Below the pieces are notes generated by a model that saw nothing but the letters and a program-made list of their open reading frames with translations, was not told the origin of the DNA and did no database searches. From NCBI GenBank assembly GCA_963169055.1, contig CAUJFU010000332.1, positions 1-10,058 on the forward strand: a stretch of 10,058 nt of DNA, in the 5' to 3' direction. Origin of the DNA: Myxococcota bacterium (GTDB taxonomy: Bacteria > Myxococcota_C > UBA6777). How positions within the stretch are numbered: the first letter of the stretch is position 1; the number at the start of each line of letters is the position of its first letter. Shown here one piece after another: positions 1 through 6,173 of this stretch. The position numbers were made by a program, and so were the translations under genes.

Positions 1-240
1 GATCATCGCACCGGTACTGAGAGACGGAAGGGACATCGTGACCTCCATAGGGGATGAAAGGAATCAAGATGCGCGGGCTTGGGTTGGGATACCATCGGAA
101 CTGGAGGCGAGTGTACTTTTTTCTTGCGCGCTGTCAACTCAACAAGGGCAAGATGTGCAAGCAAGGCCACGTCATGTTCGAAAAGCATGGTCGAAACCAA
201 ACCAGTCGAAACGACCCATCCCGTCGAGAGGAGAAAAACG
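1..240. other. Upstream region without a supportable gene
   Basis: No frame here gives a convincing protein. Plus frame 1 is open from the window edge to a TGA at 55-57 and could be the last 18 codons of an upstream gene, but 18 residues are too few to recognise. The long plus frame 2 runs into the NFACT gene and reads as a shadow. Three TCGAAA hexamers (178-183, 191-196, 206-211) and a related TCGAGA (224-229) lie just before the NFACT start. I see no clear sigma-70 promoter. Confidence 0.5.
226..233 (+). promoter_or_regulatory. Shine-Dalgarno that fixes the TTG start of the NFACT gene
   Basis: GAGAGGAG at 226-233 contains the AGGAG core (229-233) followed by a 7-nt spacer and TTG at 241. 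It decides the start over the in-frame ATG at 79, which would add 54 residues with no resemblance to the family. Confidence 0.8.
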
Positions 241-2019
241 TTGGCACTCAAAACCTATGAAGTGTATGCGTTGGTGGACGAATTACAGCCGCTTGAAGGC
301 GCACAGATCCAGAAGATCCAACAAACCTCGGCAGAGGAACTCCAATTTCACTTGCGTATCCCGGGAGAAAGCCTGTGGCTGTATCTTTCGATCGAGCAAG
401 GGTTGGAACGCCTACATTTGTTGCCAGAAAAACTGCCGTCTCTGCCTGAACCACCGAGCTTTTGTATGCGCTTGCGCAAAGAACTCTTGAATGGGCGCAT
501 CCAAAGCATCCGCGCACTCCAAGGCGAACCGATCGTCTGCATCGAAGTGGGGCGAGCAGATGCCCGTCATGCGTTGATCGTCGAGATGATCGGACGAAAA
601 GGACAACTCTTACTTGTGGATGAGGCTTACAACGTCTTAGCGAGTATGCAGCCGCTGTCCATACAACGCGGATTGCGCTTACGCGACCCGTACTCTCCGC
701 CCGAAAAGCCCACACCGTCGCCTCCACGCACTGAGATATCAACACTCACCGACACTTCGCCAAACACCGACGCTCCACCAAGCACCGATGTTTCGCCAGA
801 TACCGATGCTTCACGATACACCGATGCTTCACGATACACCGACGCTTCGCCAAGTGCCGATGTGGTATTTTCGGGAGAGTCGGTGGTGATCGAGAGAGCA
901 GGCCAAGCGGTGAATTCGGAGGTGGAGCGATCATCGTTGAGGTGGGCAGAGGCGGGAGCGTTGGAGGTTGGGGAAGAAGAGATGCAGCGGTTGTTGGAGG
1001 CGAAGGCGCAGGGAGAAGAAGCCTTGGCCGCGATGGGATTTGCGGCGGAACATGCGTTGTATCGGTGGCCTTTGCAGATCGGGATCGGTCAACGATTTCA
1101 GCAACGCAGCGAAAAGCAACGTTTTCAAAGCCTCCGCCAGATCGCGCTGAAGACGCGCCGAAAACAGCTCAAAAAAGCCGAGCGCCTCGTGGAAGCTTTA
1201 CAAGAAGATCTTGGGCGCTGCCAAGAAAGTTTGCAAAAAGAGCAAGATGCGGAATTGTTGAAAGGGCATCTTCACGCGATCAAACGCGGAGCCACCGAGA
1301 TCGAAGTGACCGATTATTACGATCCTGCGATGAGCAAGCGAATGATCGCACTCGATCCGATGCTTTCGCCGACCGAAAACCTCGACAAGCTGTTTCGCAA
1401 GATCAAGCGTGCGCGCAAAGGCATCGAAGCGACGGCTCCGCGCCTTGACGAGACTCGCCAACGCATCGACACCTTGCGCTTTGAGATCGAGTGGATCGAA
1501 CAAGTCCAAGACATGGACGAATTGTTGCGCTACGTCCCAGCAGGTCTCGCTGAACAAGCCCCCGCTTCCGAAGGCAAAGAGCCTCCCCAACGTGCGCGCC
1601 CCTTTCACACGTTCACCTCACAACAAGGGTATCGCATCCTTGTGGGTCGCAGCAGCCAAGCCAACGACGAGCTGACCTTTCGCCTCAGTCGCGGAAACGA
1701 TCTTTGGCTGCATGTGCGCGGCTGCTCGGGTTCGCACGTCGTGATTCCCCGCCAAAAGTCACAAGAAGCTCTTCCTAACGAAGTATTGTTGGATGCCGCA
1801 ACGTTGGCGACTTACTTTAGTAAAGCCCGTCAACAAACCCATGTGGACGTGATCTTTACGCAAGTGAGATATGTCAAAAAACCCAAAGGCGCAAATCCCG
1901 GGCAAGTCGCGGTGCTGCGAGATGAAAACATCGCCTTGCGCGTCGAACCTGAGCGGCTGCAAAGGCTTTTGCACCAAAGCCCAACGAGCGAAGATTCTTC
2001 TGTCGCTTCGGATCGTTAG
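241..2019 (+). CDS. NFACT family protein (RqcH/Rqc2-like ribosome quality control factor)
   Basis: 592 residues from a TTG start, close to the usual 550-600 of the family. Family role: binds the 60S/50S subunit carrying a stalled peptidyl-tRNA and, in RqcH, directs C-terminal alanine tailing. Seen here: the NFACT-N domain begins at the first residues and includes F-C-M-x-L-R-K (74-80) and the E-M-x-G-R motif. The central part is a charged, probably coiled-coil helical region with the family signature D-Y-Y-D and L-D-P-x-L-S-P-x-E-N. The NFACT-R (DUF814) domain runs from about 455 to 570, with D-L-W-L-H-V-R (487-493) and Y-V-K-K-P-K-G-A-N-P-G (544-554). Odd points: the Asp-Arg pair of RqcH (D97/R98 in Bacillus subtilis) aligns with E96-P97, and a repeat-rich Pro/Thr/Asp insert lies at about 155-210. 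Family membership is close to certain; alanine-tailing activity is doubtful. The gene appears monocistronic. Confidence 0.93.
   Translation: MALKTYEVYALVDELQPLEGAQIQKIQQTSAEELQFHLRIPGESLWLYLSIEQGLERLHLLPEKLPSLPEPPSFCMRLRKELLNGRIQSIRALQGEPIVCIEVGRADARHALIVEMIGRKGQLLLVDEAYNVLASMQPLSIQRGLRLRDPYSPPEKPTPSPPRTEISTLTDTSPNTDAPPSTDVSPDTDASRYTDASRYTDASPSADVVFSGESVVIERAGQAVNSEVERSSLRWAEAGALEVGEEEMQRLLEAKAQGEEALAAMGFAAEHALYRWPLQIGIGQRFQQRSEKQRFQSLRQIALKTRRKQLKKAERLVEALQEDLGRCQESLQKEQDAELLKGHLHAIKRGATEIEVTDYYDPAMSKRMIALDPMLSPTENLDKLFRKIKRARKGIEATAPRLDETRQRIDTLRFEIEWIEQVQDMDELLRYVPAGLAEQAPASEGKEPPQRARPFHTFTSQQGYRILVGRSSQANDELTFRLSRGNDLWLHVRGCSGSHVVIPRQKSQEALPNEVLLDAATLATYFSKARQQTHVDVIFTQVRYVKKPKGANPGQVAVLRDENIALRVEPERLQRLLHQSPTSEDSSVASDR
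748..855 (+). repeat. Six 18-bp in-frame tandem repeats in the NFACT gene
   Basis: Six consecutive 18-bp units encode T-D-x-x-x-x hexapeptides (residues 170-205), e.g. TDTSPN, TDVSPD, TDASRY. Units 4 and 5 (802-837) are identical at the DNA level, which indicates recent duplication, and a degenerate seventh unit begins with A-D at 856. The insert sits between NFACT-N and the helical middle region, probably as a disordered linker. Confidence 0.9.
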
Positions 2020-2247
2020 AAAACAAACCACACGTTCAAAACAAAATTCTGCTTGTCGATTCATCCGAGGTATGTTAAAGGATGCAACGCCTAGAGTGGA
2101 ATGTGCGTAGAGGGAAGACTGGCGATTGGTTGGGATGGACTCCCAAACAAGAAGACGGTTGGCTCCTTTGCGCTCGCCCCAAGTTCCTTGTTGCATCTGG
2201 CCGTTTGGACGGATGATTATGGAAGAGAACATAAACGGAGATCAAAC

Positions 2248-2469
2248 ATGAAAAAGATCCTTGCTTTGCTTGTTGCTGTCGCCTTCGCCTTGTCCGTGTC
2301 CGCTTGCAAAAAAGACACAGCCCAATCGCCGGATTCCCGCCCCGCTCCTTTGAAAAACAAGGCCGCTGATGCAAAAAAGGCCGCTGATGCAAACAAGGCC
2401 GACAAGAAAGCCGACGACAAGAAGGCCGATGACAAGAAGGCCGATGACAAGAAGACCGACGAAGAATAA
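2248..2469 (+). CDS. Small Lys/Asp/Ala-repeat lipoprotein
   Basis: 73 residues. Signal peptide: M-K-K start, a hydrophobic core (residues 4-18) and lipobox V-S-A-C with the modified Cys at residue 20. The mature protein is almost only Lys, Asp and Ala: two A-A-D-A-x-K units (39-50) followed by A-D-D-K-K pentamers (55-69) and an acidic end. Such a segment should be highly soluble and either extended or a single charged helix, perhaps a periplasmic spacer or a peptidoglycan- or nucleic-acid-facing tether; this is inference. The start is set by GGAG (2237-2240) with a 7-nt spacer. No domain is recognised. It stands alone between two unrelated + strand genes. No terminator is visible after it. 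Confidence 0.85.
   Translation: MKKILALLVAVAFALSVSACKKDTAQSPDSRPAPLKNKAADAKKAADANKADKKADDKKADDKKADDKKTDEE
2410..2454 (+). repeat. Three 15-bp in-frame repeats in the small lipoprotein
   Basis: Three units each encode A-D-D-K-K. The second and third (2425-2439, 2440-2454) are identical and the first differs by one base. They are preceded by a shortened unit encoding A-D-K-K. Confidence 0.9.
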
Positions 2470-2783
2470 TCCAAACCGTGTTGCTTAGAGCCGTCTTCCA
2501 AGAGAGTCCGACAGAAACGACGGTGGCGAGTGCGTCTCTCCAGATTTCGCCAACAGACCGAACTCTCCACGAACCGAAAGCTCTGCAAACCATCCCTCTT
2601 GTTTTCCTACCCAACCACCGTCCCACCCAACCACCTCGCTTTTGCTCCGCCTTATCCCGTTAAGATCAAGGCACACAAACCCTCTTTGCTTAACGACTCC
2701 ATACCACTACCCCTCCGCCTTAGACGATCTCCGAGATGTGTGATCGAAACGTCGACGCGAGTTGCTGTAGCAGTCCTGTTCTT

Positions 2784-2805
2784 GGGCAGCCACAGGGGGC
2801 TGCCC
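2784..2805. repeat. Extragenic palindrome (GGGCAGCC / GGCTGCCC)
   Basis: A perfect 8-bp stem, GGGCAGCC (2784-2791) with GGCTGCCC (2798-2805), around a 6-nt loop. It is flanked by CCTACA-type sequence and has no T-run on either side, so it does not resemble an intrinsic terminator. Its form is that of REP-like dispersed palindromes seen in many bacterial genomes; dispersal is inference. Confidence 0.7.
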
Positions 2806-2828
2806 CTACATTAGGTCGATCACACCAC

Positions 2829-2856
2829 GGATGGATTTCGTATGGGGTATCCATCC
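2829..2856. repeat. Inverted repeat in the leader of the second lipoprotein gene
   Basis: GGATGGAT (2829-2836) and ATCCATCC (2849-2856) are perfect 8-bp arms with a 12-nt loop, ending 40 bp before the start codon. A competing shorter pairing, TGGGG (2843-2847) with CCCCA (2855-2859), overlaps it. It could be an operator or an mRNA leader structure; the sequence alone does not decide. Confidence 0.4.
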
Positions 2857-2896
2857 CCAACGGATCGCTTTAGTGAGCAACACAAAAGGAACCGCC

Positions 2897-3445
2897 ATGC
2901 CACACCCCCACTGTTCTATCGCCCGATTCATCGGTATCCTTGGCGCTTTGAGCGTTGTCTTTGTGTTGGGTTGCCAAGCCCCCACAACCCACCCCATTCC
3001 GCCCTCGCGCTTCGCCGCCTCTCGACCTGTTTCATCGGTCACACAGCCCGCTGCATCGGTCACACAGCCCGCTGCATCGGCCACACAGCCGACTTCCGCG
3101 CCAACGCAGACCGACGCCCCGCTGCTTTCGCCTCCGCCTGAAAAGCCGGCAAAATCCTCGAAACAACGGTGTCAACAAGTCGTGCAAAAATACACGCGGT
3201 GTATGCAAGCGGCTTATCGGCTTGCGCTTTCTCAGCAAAGCCGCCTCCCCCCGAACGAAGCCGCACGCAGCAAACCTCTGCTCGCTCAACTCCACGTTGC
3301 CTTGCACGATCCAAAACGCGAAACGCGCTTACTCGACGTGTGCTTTCGCACCCCCCCCCCCACAAAATGGCTGCGTTGCATCCTCCAATCCCCCTGCGAT
3401 CAACTCAATCGTTGCCGAAAAACGCACATTCCCCAAAACTATTGA
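2897..3445 (+). CDS. Cys-rich lipoprotein of unknown function
   Basis: 182 residues. A hydrophobic signal segment (11-25) ends in lipobox V-L-G-C with Cys26 as lipidation site. A Ser/Thr/Gln/Pro/Ala linker (27-88) holds 7-residue repeats of S-V-T-Q-P-A-A type. The folded part (about 89-175) carries six cysteines at 92, 102, 149, 161, 167 and 173 (C-x9-C then C-x11-C-x5-C-x5-C), which suggests three disulphides in the periplasm or at the cell surface. I recall similar Cys spacing in short lipoproteins of Myxococcota-like genomes, without a known function. The start follows AAAGGA (2885-2890) with 6-nt spacing; the in-frame ATG at 2831 lies in the inverted-repeat region and would bury the signal peptide. 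An 11-C tract lies inside the coding region. It is convergent with the FHA gene, with a 55-bp gap. Confidence 0.82.
   Translation: MPHPHCSIARFIGILGALSVVFVLGCQAPTTHPIPPSRFAASRPVSSVTQPAASVTQPAASATQPTSAPTQTDAPLLSPPPEKPAKSSKQRCQQVVQKYTRCMQAAYRLALSQQSRLPPNEAARSKPLLAQLHVALHDPKRETRLLDVCFRTPPPTKWLRCILQSPCDQLNRCRKTHIPQNY
3033..3090 (+). repeat. 21-bp in-frame tandem repeat in the Cys-rich lipoprotein
   Basis: Two identical 21-bp units (3033-3053, 3054-3074) and a third partial unit with one mismatch (3075-3090). They encode the S-V-T-Q-P-A-A linker repeats at residues 47-66. Confidence 0.9.
3351..3361 (+). repeat. Homopolymer of 11 C inside a lipoprotein gene
   Basis: Eleven consecutive C encode Thr152-Pro153-155. 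At this length the read frame keeps Cys161, 167 and 173, so it is the in-frame state. Loss or gain of one C would replace the last 27-30 residues. Confidence 0.9.
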
Positions 3446-3500
3446 TCGAGGCGGACCCGAGGCGGACCCCACAAGTCAATCCTGCGAGCGTAGGGCGGGA

Positions 3501-4157
3501 CTATTCGAGTTCGACACGCATCAACTGTTGCCCAACAAAGAACGAGTCACCGTGTTTGAGGCGATAGGGGGAATTGAGGCGATAATAGGTGCCGTTTTTG
3601 CTGCCGACGTCTTGGAGAAAATAGCGGGTGCCTTCTTTGTAGACGCGAGCATGACGCCCTGAGATGTGGCGATCGAAGGGGAAGGAGAGATCGCATTGTT
3701 CGCGTCCAAGCGAAACGCTTGGGTTGGTGGCGTGAAAGATCGAGCCTTGGCGCTGCCCACGGAAGAAATGAGTCAGGCGAAACTGGATCGCTTCGCTTGG
3801 TGCGCAGCCGTAGAACTGTGTGCCGTCTTTCATCGCGTCAGGGGGTAAGGTGAGCGCATCGTATTCTGTGCGCTGATCGAAGCGCATTAATTGTTCGCCC
3901 GAGAGAAAATAGTCCCCATCACGGAGTTCGACAGGTTCGATAAGGCGCAGAAACACCCCGTTGGTACTGCCTTCATCGCGAAGGTATAGCTGTCCCCCGT
4001 CGTAGTAAAGATTCGCGTGTTTTGGGGAAAGATAACGATCATCAGGGAACACGATGGTTCCGTACATTCGACCGATCAGATGCTCTTGGGCATGAAGCTG
4101 ATAAGATACCCAGTCAAAGCCTTCGCCTTTGATCAAGATAAGCCGCGCTTTCCGCAT
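3501..4157 (-). CDS. Tandem FHA-domain protein
   Basis: 218 residues made almost entirely of two forkhead-associated domains, which bind phosphothreonine peptides. FHA1: G29-R30, S44-x2-H47 and S64-T65-N66-G67. FHA2: G151-R152, S166-x2-H169 and S186-K187-N188-G189. All canonical phosphate-contact positions are present in both. There is no signal peptide, membrane segment or catalytic domain, so it is probably a cytoplasmic adaptor for Ser/Thr kinase signalling; partners are unknown and no kinase is in the window. The start is supported by AAGGA on the minus strand with a 6-nt spacer. Divergent from the FHA-DUF4388 gene, separated by about 508 bp, which hints at a common theme but not at co-transcription. 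The TAG stop is at 3501-3503. Confidence 0.93.
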   Translation of the reverse strand: MRKARLILIKGEGFDWVSYQLHAQEHLIGRMYGTIVFPDDRYLSPKHANLYYDGGQLYLRDEGSTNGVFLRLIEPVELRDGDYFLSGEQLMRFDQRTEYDALTLPPDAMKDGTQFYGCAPSEAIQFRLTHFFRGQRQGSIFHATNPSVSLGREQCDLSFPFDRHISGRHARVYKEGTRYFLQDVGSKNGTYYRLNSPYRLKHGDSFFVGQQLMRVELE

Positions 4158-4178
4158 GAATTTTCCTTTTTATCCAAT

Positions 4179-4201
4179 GTTCGCGCAGGACCTGTCCGAA
4201 C
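4179..4201. promoter_or_regulatory. Interrupted dyad upstream of the tandem FHA gene, candidate operator
   Basis: Symmetry centred on A4190: GTTCG (4179-4183) with CGAAC (4197-4201) and CAGG (4186-4189) with CCTG (4191-4194). The single-base centre disfavours an RNA hairpin and fits a dimeric DNA-binding protein. It begins 21 bp upstream of the minus-strand start codon. No regulator is identified. Confidence 0.35.
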
Positions 4202-4282
4202 GTTGAACGCTGCCAAGAGACGCAGATCAAGTCCGAATGGTCGAGCTTCATGTCTCTATGAAGGGCTGCACAAGCGACTGCA

Positions 4283-4304
4283 CCCCTTTGGCGCTCCAGA
4301 GGGG
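4283..4304. repeat. 9-bp-stem hairpin in the divergent region
   Basis: CCCCTTTGG (4283-4291) pairs with CCAGAGGGG (4296-4304) around CGCT, with one G-U pair. There is no adjacent T-run (the nearest TTTT is 4311-4314, after GCGCGC), so a terminator is unlikely. It may be a structural or dispersed palindrome. Confidence 0.5.
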
Positions 4305-4526
4305 GCGCGCTTTTGGGGGAGACAGAACACAACACGCACGACCAAAAAAGAACCGTTGCTTGGTATACACGATCTGCCCTCGACCGCGCAAGCAACAACA
4401 ACCTTTCTACGTCGCTCCACGCTCTGCCTGTCTGCTTGGGTTCGAAGATTTCCGCCTGCCGTTCAAGACAGCTTCTACCAAGCTATCGTCGCCTTTTTGT
4501 TGCCGAGACTTGGGGCATCCTTTGGT

Positions 4527-4555
4527 TTGACAGGGTTGATCTTTGGTGCTACTAT
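4527..4555 (+). promoter_or_regulatory. Sigma-70-type promoter for the FHA-DUF4388 gene
   Basis: TTGACA (4527-4532) matches the -35 consensus exactly. A 17-bp spacer leads to TACTAT (4550-4555), which keeps the key A2, A5 and T6 of the -10 box. Transcription would start near 4562, giving a leader of about 100 nt before the ATG at 4666. Confidence 0.6.
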
Positions 4556-4665
4556 CCGCGCCTTGTTAGGCGGCATTCTCAAAACAAGAACAAAGCCCCA
4601 AACCGTTCGATCCATAACGAAGGTCCATAACCCTCCGCCCGCTGCACACGATGGGGAATCCCGAT

Positions 4666-6102
4666 ATGAGTGGTTACTCTCTGCGTTTTATCTCAGGAAA
4701 ATACCAAGGCAACGAATATCCTCTCAAAAAAGGCGAAGAGGTGGTGATCGGGCGCGGTACAGATATCGCGATCACGCTCGTCGAAGATATGATCTCGCGG
4801 CGCCATGCGCGTATTGTGGTGGAGGACGACTACATCATCCTCGAAGACCTCGGCTCCACCAACGGCAGTTTTGTGAACGGAGAGCGTGTACGCAAAGTCC
4901 GAATCAAAGAAGGCGACCGCATCTTGCTCGGAACCTCGATCATTAAGCTGGTTTCGGCAGAAGGCGATAACTTCCCAGACACCCCAAGCTCCGCAAGCCA
5001 AGCCGCACTCCCCGCTGCCAAGGCCCCCGGTCTTCCTGCCCCCGGTCTTCCTGCCCCCGGTTTGCCCTCCCGCGCAGCCCCGCCGTTGTCGATCGGTGGA
5101 GGACCAGCCCGAGGCCCCGCAAGTGCCGCAACGATGGCGGCACCTGCCTTCAACGCAGGTGGGCCAAGCGCCTCCACGATGGCGGCTCCGGCCTTCAATT
5201 TAGGTGGACCAAGCGCTGCTCCACCCGCAGGCTTCGGCGGTCCCAAACCCACACTCGCAGGGCGGGCCTTTGGTTCGCCTTCTTCCGATGCGATGGCGGC
5301 TCCCCCTGCCGCAACATCCGCAAGCCTCGGCGCACTCAACCCTGTGGCAGCACGCCAGCCGCTCGGTGTCCCGAGTGCGCCGCCGTCGCTCTCCTTTGAT
5401 GCCCCCTCTGCTTCGCTTGGCGCACCCAAGCCCGCCTTCACGCCCCCCGTCAAACCTGCGGCTTCCGCTGCCTTCGGATCTCCAGCCGCAGCCGCAACCG
5501 CCGCGCCTGCATTTTCGACCGAAGCATCAGGGTTTCCGCCACTCCCTCCACCGACAGGCCCCGCCATCATGGAAGGCGATCTGCGCGAGATGCCGCTTGC
5601 GGATCTGTTTGATATCTTTGTCAATAGCCGACGCAACGGTGTGCTGTTGGTACGCGGCGATCTGGATGGAAACCTTCATTTCCGCGATGGCCGTATCGTC
5701 TTCGCTGCGCTCTCAAGCCCTGTCCCTGTCCCCCCTCAAAAAGCCGCCCTGCGCATCGTCGGCTGGGGCCAAGGAACTTATGCTCTCCATCCCCCCAACG
5801 ATCAATCCATCACCGAATGGATCAACGAAGATCCACTCGAACTGCTCCAACGCGCCAAACGCCAACAAGACGAACTCAAACGCTACAAAACCGATCTTCC
5901 CCCTAACTTCAAGCGCGTGCGCGTGAGCCTCCCGCTCAAAGCCTATCTTCGGGACTTGCGCCCCGAACAACTCGATACCTTCCAACTCGTCCTCAGCTAC
6001 GGCAACACAGAGGCTGTCTTGCTCGCCTCCGAACACAGCGAATCCGAAACATACCAACACCTTGTCCACCTCTTCCGCCAACAATACATCCAAGCCGCCT
6101 AA
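4666..6102 (+). CDS. FHA domain - Pro/Ala linker - DUF4388 (PATAN) protein
   Basis: 478 residues. The N-terminal FHA domain (about 5-95) has G29-R30, S44-R-R-H47 and S64-T65-N66-G67 and should bind phosphothreonine. A disordered Pro/Ala/Gly linker (about 100-300) contains two sets of tandem repeats. The C-terminal DUF4388/PATAN domain begins near G304 (G-D-L-x-E-M-P-L-A-D-L-F) and includes the N-G-V-L-L-V and F-R-D-G-R-I-V motifs. A charged helical extension runs to the end. PATAN domains occur in phototaxis, motility and two-component proteins as interaction modules. Start choice: ATG 4666 has GGGGA (4653-4657) with 8-nt spacing; the in-frame ATG at 4651 has no Shine-Dalgarno. Likely first gene of an operon reaching to 8418, driven by the promoter at 4527. 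It has no signal peptide, so it is cytoplasmic. Confidence 0.92.
   Translation: MSGYSLRFISGKYQGNEYPLKKGEEVVIGRGTDIAITLVEDMISRRHARIVVEDDYIILEDLGSTNGSFVNGERVRKVRIKEGDRILLGTSIIKLVSAEGDNFPDTPSSASQAALPAAKAPGLPAPGLPAPGLPSRAAPPLSIGGGPARGPASAATMAAPAFNAGGPSASTMAAPAFNLGGPSAAPPAGFGGPKPTLAGRAFGSPSSDAMAAPPAATSASLGALNPVAARQPLGVPSAPPSLSFDAPSASLGAPKPAFTPPVKPAASAAFGSPAAAATAAPAFSTEASGFPPLPPPTGPAIMEGDLREMPLADLFDIFVNSRRNGVLLVRGDLDGNLHFRDGRIVFAALSSPVPVPPQKAALRIVGWGQGTYALHPPNDQSITEWINEDPLELLQRAKRQQDELKRYKTDLPPNFKRVRVSLPLKAYLRDLRPEQLDTFQLVLSYGNTEAVLLASEHSESETYQHLVHLFRQQYIQAA
5023..5067 (+). repeat. Three 15-bp repeats (A-P-G-L-P) in the FHA-DUF4388 linker
   Basis: 5023-5037 and 5038-5052 are identical 15-bp units; 5053-5067 is a third, diverged copy. 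They encode A-P-G-L-P three times (residues 120-134). Confidence 0.9.
5131..5220 (+). repeat. Two 45-bp repeats in the FHA-DUF4388 linker
   Basis: Two 45-bp units (5131-5175, 5176-5220) encode T-M-A-A-P-A-F-N-x-G-G-P-S-A-x twice (residues 156-185). Most differences are synonymous, so the peptide may be maintained. A shorter related D-A-M-A-A-P-P fragment occurs at about 5287. Confidence 0.85.
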
Positions 6103-6161
6103 ACCAACCTATCCCAAACCGCTCCAACATCTTCGGATGGCCTGAAAATCTTAGATTGATC

Positions 6162-6166
6162 GGAGG
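6162..6166 (+). promoter_or_regulatory. Strong Shine-Dalgarno setting a TTG start at 6174
   Basis: A perfect GGAGG core is followed by a 7-nt spacer and TTG. The in-frame ATG at 6156 lies upstream of this site and has no ribosome binding site of its own. Confidence 0.75.
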
Positions 6167-6173
6167 GATCACC

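Larger units (their letters stand above)
2470..2896. other. 427-bp intergenic region with two palindromes, no gene
   Basis: Open frames here lack ribosome binding sites and read as low-quality Pro/Arg/Ser-rich shadows. The region contains the hairpin repeat at 2784-2805 and the inverted repeat at 2829-2856, both upstream of the second lipoprotein gene. I see no convincing sigma-70 promoter and no U-tract terminator. Confidence 0.6.
4158..4665. other. 508-bp divergent intergenic region
   Basis: No supportable gene. It holds a dyad near the minus-strand FHA gene (4179-4201), a strong hairpin (4283-4304) and a promoter facing the FHA-DUF4388 gene (4527-4555). One plus frame encodes a hydrophobic stretch at about 4455-4570, but it has no ribosome binding site and runs without a stop into the FHA coding region in the wrong frame. 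Confidence 0.6.

Noticed and set aside
3-251. Minus-strand 82-codon frame at the window start
   Set aside because: It begins at a TTG without ribosome binding site, overlaps the NFACT start and matches no family.
2082-2216. 44-codon + strand frame (ATG 2082 to TGA 2214-2216), Trp-rich, before the small lipoprotein gene
   Set aside because: No Shine-Dalgarno at proper spacing (AAAGG is adjacent to the ATG; CGAGG is 11 nt away) and no recognisable sequence; conservation in relatives would be needed.
3447-3468. Exact 11-bp direct duplication CGAGGCGGACC between the convergent genes
   Set aside because: A short two-copy duplication with no hairpin or partner; not enough to call a feature.
4436-4460. 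GGGTTCGAAG resembling a tRNA T-loop
   Set aside because: No acceptor stem, anticodon arm or CCA end can be drawn around it.
4455-4650. Hydrophobic plus-strand frame in the divergent region that resembles a membrane segment
   Set aside because: No start with a ribosome binding site, it contains the sigma-70 promoter, and it runs without a stop into the FHA gene in another frame.
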